Shown one piece after another: positions 5,497 to 7,995 of a DNA stretch of 7,995 bases; within the stretch, counting starts at the first letter, position 1; each line of letters begins with the position of its first letter. Made by a program: the position numbers and the translations under genes. The stretch is taken from NCBI GenBank assembly GCA_905215225.1, contig CAJMPM010000063.1, positions 1 through 7,995 on the forward strand. Reading direction: 5' to 3'. Source of the stretch: an uncultured bacterium (GTDB lineage: Bacteria > Actinomycetota > Coriobacteriia > Coriobacteriales > Coriobacteriaceae). Under the pieces are notes generated by a model. The model worked only from the letters and a program-made list of their open reading frames with translations. It was not told the DNA's origin and did no database searches.

Positions 5497-6384
5497 ATGT
5501 TTGACAAAGGACCCGTGCCCGGCCGCAACGACGCTTGCTGGTGCGGCAGCGGCAAAAAATATAAGAAATGCCATAGCGCCTTTGATGAGCGCCTCGAGCG
5601 CCTGTGGGAAGAGGGCTGGGAGGTTCTGCCCCGCACGCTCTACAAGACGCCCGCCGATATCGAGGGCATCAAGCGCTCGGCCGCCATCAACGTGGGTGTG
5701 CTCGATTACGTAGGCGAGCACATCGCCGCGGGCATGGCCACCAACCAGATCGACCAGATGATCTACGACTACACCGTCGAGCACGGTGGCACGCCGGCCG
5801 ATCTCAACTACGACGGCTATCCCAAGAGCGTATGCACCTCGATCAATGATGTGGTCTGTCACGGTATCCCCTGCGATACGGACGTGCTGCACGAGGGCGA
5901 CATCATCAACGTCGACTGTTCCACGATCCTAGACGGCTACTTTAGCGACTCAAGCCGCATGTTCTGCATCGGCAAGGTCTCTGCCGAGCGCCAGCGCCTG
6001 GTCGAGGTCACCCGCGCCAGCGTGGAGGCGGGTCTGGCGGCCGTCAAGCCATGGCTGCCGCTGTCCGTTATGGCCGAGGCCGTGCAAAAGACAGTCGAGG
6101 ACGCCGGCTTTAGCGTGGTGCGCGAGTACGGCGGACACGGCATTGGCAAGGAGTTCCACGAGGACCCGTTTGTGGGCTTTACCACCGAGGCACCCGATGT
6201 GGACACCATCATGGCCCCGGGCATGGTCTTTACCATCGAGCCCATGGTCAATGCCGGAGCGCCCGACATCAAGATTAGCAAGGGTGACGGCTGGTGCGTA
6301 CGCACCAAGGACGGCAGCGATTCGGCCCAATGCGAGGTACAGCTCGTGGTGACCGAGGACGGCTACGAGCTGCTGAGTTGGTAG
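5497..6384 (+). CDS. map: Methionine aminopeptidase, type I, with N-terminal SEC-C zinc motif
   Basis: This cytoplasmic 295-residue enzyme removes the initiator methionine from new proteins. The N-terminal 30 residues carry a SEC-C motif: Cys14-x-Cys16 followed by Cys25-His26, in NDACWCGSGKKYKKCH. It binds zinc in SecA and probably assists ribosome or protein contact here. The peptidase domain (about 50-295) shows His122 in the CHGIP motif, metal ligands Asp140 and Asp151 (VDCST...FSDSSRMF), His214 (GGHGIGKEFHE), Glu248 (FTIEPM) and Glu280 (AQCEVQLVVTEDG). All five metal ligands are present, so the enzyme should be active. Short forms without the zinc motif are about 250 residues, which explains the extra length. 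The ATG follows AAGGAAG at 6 nt. It is flanked by its own promoter candidate and a strong terminator, so it is probably monocistronic rather than in the secY-adk-map arrangement of many bacteria. Confidence 0.96.
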   Translation: MFDKGPVPGRNDACWCGSGKKYKKCHSAFDERLERLWEEGWEVLPRTLYKTPADIEGIKRSAAINVGVLDYVGEHIAAGMATNQIDQMIYDYTVEHGGTPADLNYDGYPKSVCTSINDVVCHGIPCDTDVLHEGDIINVDCSTILDGYFSDSSRMFCIGKVSAERQRLVEVTRASVEAGLAAVKPWLPLSVMAEAVQKTVEDAGFSVVREYGGHGIGKEFHEDPFVGFTTEAPDVDTIMAPGMVFTIEPMVNAGAPDIKISKGDGWCVRTKDGSDSAQCEVQLVVTEDGYELLSW

Positions 6385-6393
6385 CTGTAGATG

Positions 6394-6443
6394 CGCCGGG
6401 CTTCGCGATGGGTATGTTAACCATCGCGTATCCCGGCGTTTTT
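6394..6443 (+). terminator. Intrinsic terminator after map
   Basis: Outer stem CGCCGGG (6394-6400) pairs with CCCGGCG (6432-6438). An inner 8-bp stem, CGCGATGG (6404-6411) with CCATCGCG (6421-6428), encloses a 9-nt loop, with a 3:3 internal loop between the stems. Five T residues follow at 6439-6443. It starts 9 nt after the map stop codon and is a textbook Rho-independent terminator. Confidence 0.92.
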
Positions 6444-6462
6444 ATAACGTTTTGCCTGATAA

Positions 6463-6499
6463 AACCTGCCAAAATAAACCTGTCCCTTTTTGGCAGGTT
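6463..6499 (+). repeat. 12-bp perfect hairpin in the leader of the dehydrogenase gene
   Basis: AACCTGCCAAAA (6463-6474) pairs perfectly with TTTTGGCAGGTT (6488-6499) around a 13-nt loop. The loop contains a second AACCTG (6477-6482) that could compete for the same CAGGTT. The stem ends 4 nt before the ribosome site GGAGAGG (6504-6510). No U-tract follows, so it is not an intrinsic terminator on the plus strand. It is related to the element at 7609-7650. It may be a mobile palindrome or a leader structure affecting translation. Confidence 0.7.
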
Positions 6500-6517
6500 G
6501 AGCGGAGAGGACTGCTT

Positions 6518-7453
6518 GTGAACATTCTGGTTTTGCTGCCCGTCAACGACCGCCATCGCGCAATTCTTGAATCTAGTGCTCCGGGCGAGGACTTTATCTA
6601 CGCGAGCTCCGACGCCGCCACGCGCAAGCAGGTCGCCGATGCCGACGTGATCCTGGGCAACATCGACCCTGACATGCTCACGGCATGCGACCATCTCCAG
6701 CTGTTGCAATTGCAGACCGCCGGCTATGACGATTACTTAGCCGCCGGCACCGTGCCAGCCGACGCTAAGCTTTCCTGCTCGGTGGGCGCCTACGGCCAGG
6801 CCGTGAGCGAGCACATGTTTGCCATGGTCCTTTCCATGATGAAGCGCCTGCCCGGCTATCACGACTTGCAGCGCGAGCATCGCTGGGAGGATTTGGGGCC
6901 GGTCACCTCGCTCAAAAACGCCAATGTGCTGGTGCTGGGCGCGGGCGATATCGGCGGCCACTTTGCCACGCTCTGCCGCAGCATGGGCGCGCACGTCCGC
7001 GGCATCAAGCGCCATCCACTCGTCTACCCCATTGTATTTGAGGACATGGACGGCATGGACGCCATGTCCGAGCGCCTAGCCGAGGCCGACGTCGTCGCAT
7101 CCTTTATGCCCAGCACGCCCGAGACCCGCGGCTTGGCGAACGCCGAGTTCTTCGCCGCGATGAAACCGGGCGCCTTCTTTGCCAACGGCGGCCGCGGCGA
7201 TCTTGTGGTCGCCGACGACTTGGTTGCCGCCCTGGAGTCGGGTCATCTCGCCGGCGCCGCGGTCGACGTCACCGACCCCGAGCCGCTGCCTGAGACAAGC
7301 CCACTGTGGGATGCACCCAACATGCTCATCACGCCGCACGTCTCCGGTTGGTTTCACCTGGCAGCCACGCTCAACAATGTGGTCGACATTGCCGCAGAGA
7401 ATCTGCGTCACCTGCAAGCTGGCGAAACTTTACGTTGTTGGATCGAACATTAG
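6518..7453 (+). CDS. D-isomer-specific 2-hydroxyacid dehydrogenase (NAD(P)-dependent)
   Basis: The 311-residue protein fits the family size. It has a split catalytic domain (about 1-95 and 285-311) around a Rossmann domain (about 96-284). The dinucleotide loop is GAGDIG (141-146). The catalytic triad is Arg226 (NGGRGDLV), Glu255 (DPEPLP) and His274 (TPHVSGW), all intact. It would interconvert a 2-oxoacid and a D-2-hydroxyacid. After the second Rossmann strand the sequence reads RGIKRHP with no acidic residue, which hints at NADP(H) preference, as in glyoxylate/hydroxypyruvate reductases (inference). The exact substrate cannot be set. The start is GTG at 6518-6520, 7 nt after GGAGAGG. An in-frame TTG at 6452 sits in the terminator-hairpin zone with no ribosome site. 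No pathway partner lies nearby. Confidence 0.93.
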   Translation: MNILVLLPVNDRHRAILESSAPGEDFIYASSDAATRKQVADADVILGNIDPDMLTACDHLQLLQLQTAGYDDYLAAGTVPADAKLSCSVGAYGQAVSEHMFAMVLSMMKRLPGYHDLQREHRWEDLGPVTSLKNANVLVLGAGDIGGHFATLCRSMGAHVRGIKRHPLVYPIVFEDMDGMDAMSERLAEADVVASFMPSTPETRGLANAEFFAAMKPGAFFANGGRGDLVVADDLVAALESGHLAGAAVDVTDPEPLPETSPLWDAPNMLITPHVSGWFHLAATLNNVVDIAAENLRHLQAGETLRCWIEH

Positions 7454-7456
7454 GGT

Positions 7457-7480
7457 TCCGCCGTTCTAACGAACGGCGGA
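7457..7480. repeat. 10-bp perfect GC-rich hairpin after the dehydrogenase gene
   Basis: TCCGCCGTTC (7457-7466) and GAACGGCGGA (7471-7480) are perfect complements around a TAAC loop, starting 4 nt after the stop codon. No T-run follows on either strand, so alone it would not be an efficient intrinsic terminator. It could protect the mRNA 3' end after termination at the hairpin further on. Confidence 0.75.
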
Positions 7481-7529
7481 CCGGTCGACGCTGCGAACCT
7501 GCCGTTTGGCCAATCTGCCGTTCAATTTC

Positions 7530-7559
7530 AAAGGCGCGACCAGAAGGTCAGCGCCTTTT
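7530..7559 (+). terminator. Intrinsic terminator of the dehydrogenase transcript
   Basis: AAAGGCGC (7530-7537) plus GACC (7538-7541) pair with GGTC (7546-7549) plus GCGCCTTT (7551-7558), with one bulged A at 7550 and an AGAA tetraloop. The T-run at 7556-7559, then CATTT, completes a Rho-independent terminator about 75 nt after the stop codon. The minus-strand gene pair at the right edge converges on this spot. Confidence 0.8.
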
Positions 7560-7608
7560 CATTTCACGGCACATTGGCTCAAACGGCGGGCTCTCGCTGA
7601 CTTTTGCT

Positions 7609-7650
7609 CAACCTGCGGCGTTTCCTTTTTGGTGCAATGGGGTCAGGTTG
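7609..7650. repeat. Palindromic element related to the one at 6463-6499
   Basis: CAACCTG (7609-7615) and CAGGTTG (7644-7650) are a perfect 7-bp inverted repeat. Between them is CCTTTTTGG (7624-7632), also found at 6485-6493 inside the element before the dehydrogenase. GCTCAACCTGC (7606-7616) recurs as its reverse complement at 6494-6504. The surrounding spacer 7560-7736 shows no credible gene; I see nothing else in it. Confidence 0.5.
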
Positions 7651-7736
7651 GCTTGCGCCATACCGGTAGTTCTGTCTGCGACACTCTCGCCAAAGTGATA
7701 TCAAACATACATCTAGCGTTTTCGACACTTCGCTTA

Positions 7737-7919
7737 TTAGAGCCAGTCCATCTCCTCGTCATAGCGGTCCGAATAGGCGTTACGCTTGAGTTCTTCAGCA
7801 CTCGTTGGTCGCGCCTTGGAAACGTCGACCCCTGACTCATGGCAAGCGCCGACGAACAGCTGTAAACCCCGATCAATAAGCTGCGCCCCACGCTCGGCCT
7901 TCATTTCTTCGGCTCGCAT
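7737..7919 (-). CDS. Acidic 60-residue protein of unknown function
   Basis: I do not recognise this protein. It is highly charged, with acidic residues in excess. It begins with a likely amphipathic helix (MRAEEMKAERGAQLIDRGLQ), has a short central region with one Cys and a Gly/Pro-containing turn, and ends in YDEEMDWL. No signal peptide or membrane segment is seen. The ATG at 7917-7919 immediately follows the TAA of the upstream gene (TAA-ATG, no spacer), and GGAG sits 6 nt before it inside that gene's last codons. This strongly suggests a real, translationally coupled gene. A tightly coupled small acidic partner could be an antitoxin, immunity or adaptor protein, but I see no family motif, so that is speculation. 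Confidence 0.6.
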   Translation of the reverse strand: MRAEEMKAERGAQLIDRGLQLFVGACHESGVDVSKARPTSAEELKRNAYSDRYDEEMDWL

Positions 7920-7995
7920 TTAGAGCTCCACGCTTTCGGCACCGTTGATGGTTAGGTTTCTCTCATAGAAAGCGGTGAGAGCGCGGATGGCGTAC
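7920..7995 (-). CDS. C-terminal end of an unidentified gene (runs off the window)
   Basis: Only the last 24 codons and the stop are in the window. The residues run from YAIRALTAFYERN to NGAESVEL, encoded with common codons such as GCC, ATC, CGC, CTC and ACC. The TAA at 7920-7922 directly abuts the start of the 60-residue protein, so the two are surely one transcript. The fragment probably includes a helix (about ALTAFYERN) but is too short to assign to a family. The rest of the gene lies beyond position 7995. Confidence 0.55.
   Translation of the reverse strand, partial: YAIRALTAFYERNLTINGAESVEL

Noticed and set aside
6452..6517. TTG-initiated extension of the dehydrogenase
   Set aside because: It lacks a ribosome site and overlaps the leader hairpin; the GTG at 6518 has a good one and begins exactly at the family's first strand.
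1..7995. CRISPR arrays, tRNAs, rRNAs or transposase genes
   Set aside because: No regularly spaced direct repeats, no cloverleaf-like or rRNA-like stretches, and no transposase or integrase motif were seen.

Overview
The window looks like chromosomal DNA from a GC-rich actinobacterium. I infer Coriobacteriia, with a Collinsella-like gut species the best guess. The basis is codon usage rich in GCC, CTC and GAG, a cyclic-di-GMP protein architecture typical of anaerobic gut bacteria, and intergenic spacers loaded with short palindromic repeats. This is recollection of style, not a database match. No rRNA, tRNA, CRISPR array, transposase or phage gene is visible.

Left part, all on the minus strand. 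A membrane protein of the DUF2975 type (about 274-834) is followed 8 nt later by a small Cro/CI-type DNA-binding protein (5-265). This is a recurring membrane protein plus regulator pair. Upstream of it lies a 13-bp inverted repeat centred on a candidate -10 box, which would suit autoregulation. Beyond that is a very regular 64-bp palindrome (977-1040). Next comes a two-gene signalling operon: a 626-residue protein with PAS-like, degenerate GGDEF, receiver and intact HD-GYP domains (1446-3326), followed 24 nt later by a stand-alone Hpt phosphotransfer protein (1065-1421). A good sigma-70-type promoter precedes it. An alpha/beta hydrolase (3538-4350) follows, also on the minus strand.

Right part, on the plus strand. 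A COG0731-type radical SAM protein (4560-5336) is transcribed divergently from the hydrolase. After it come a large hairpin (5379-5443), a methionine aminopeptidase with an N-terminal SEC-C zinc motif (map, 5497-6384) and a clear intrinsic terminator. A D-2-hydroxyacid dehydrogenase starting at a GTG (6518-7453) is last. The map and dehydrogenase genes are probably separate transcription units. The dehydrogenase is flanked by two related AACCTGC/CAGGTTG palindromic elements and followed by an intrinsic terminator.

Right edge, minus strand. The last 24 codons of an unidentified gene run out of the window, and its stop codon directly abuts the start of an acidic 60-residue protein of unknown function (7737-7919).

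Most genes belong to known families. The less ordinary material is the palindromic elements, the predicted operator, the rewired c-di-GMP protein with its orphan Hpt partner, and the small unidentified pair at the right edge. I see no convincing evidence for an entirely new system.
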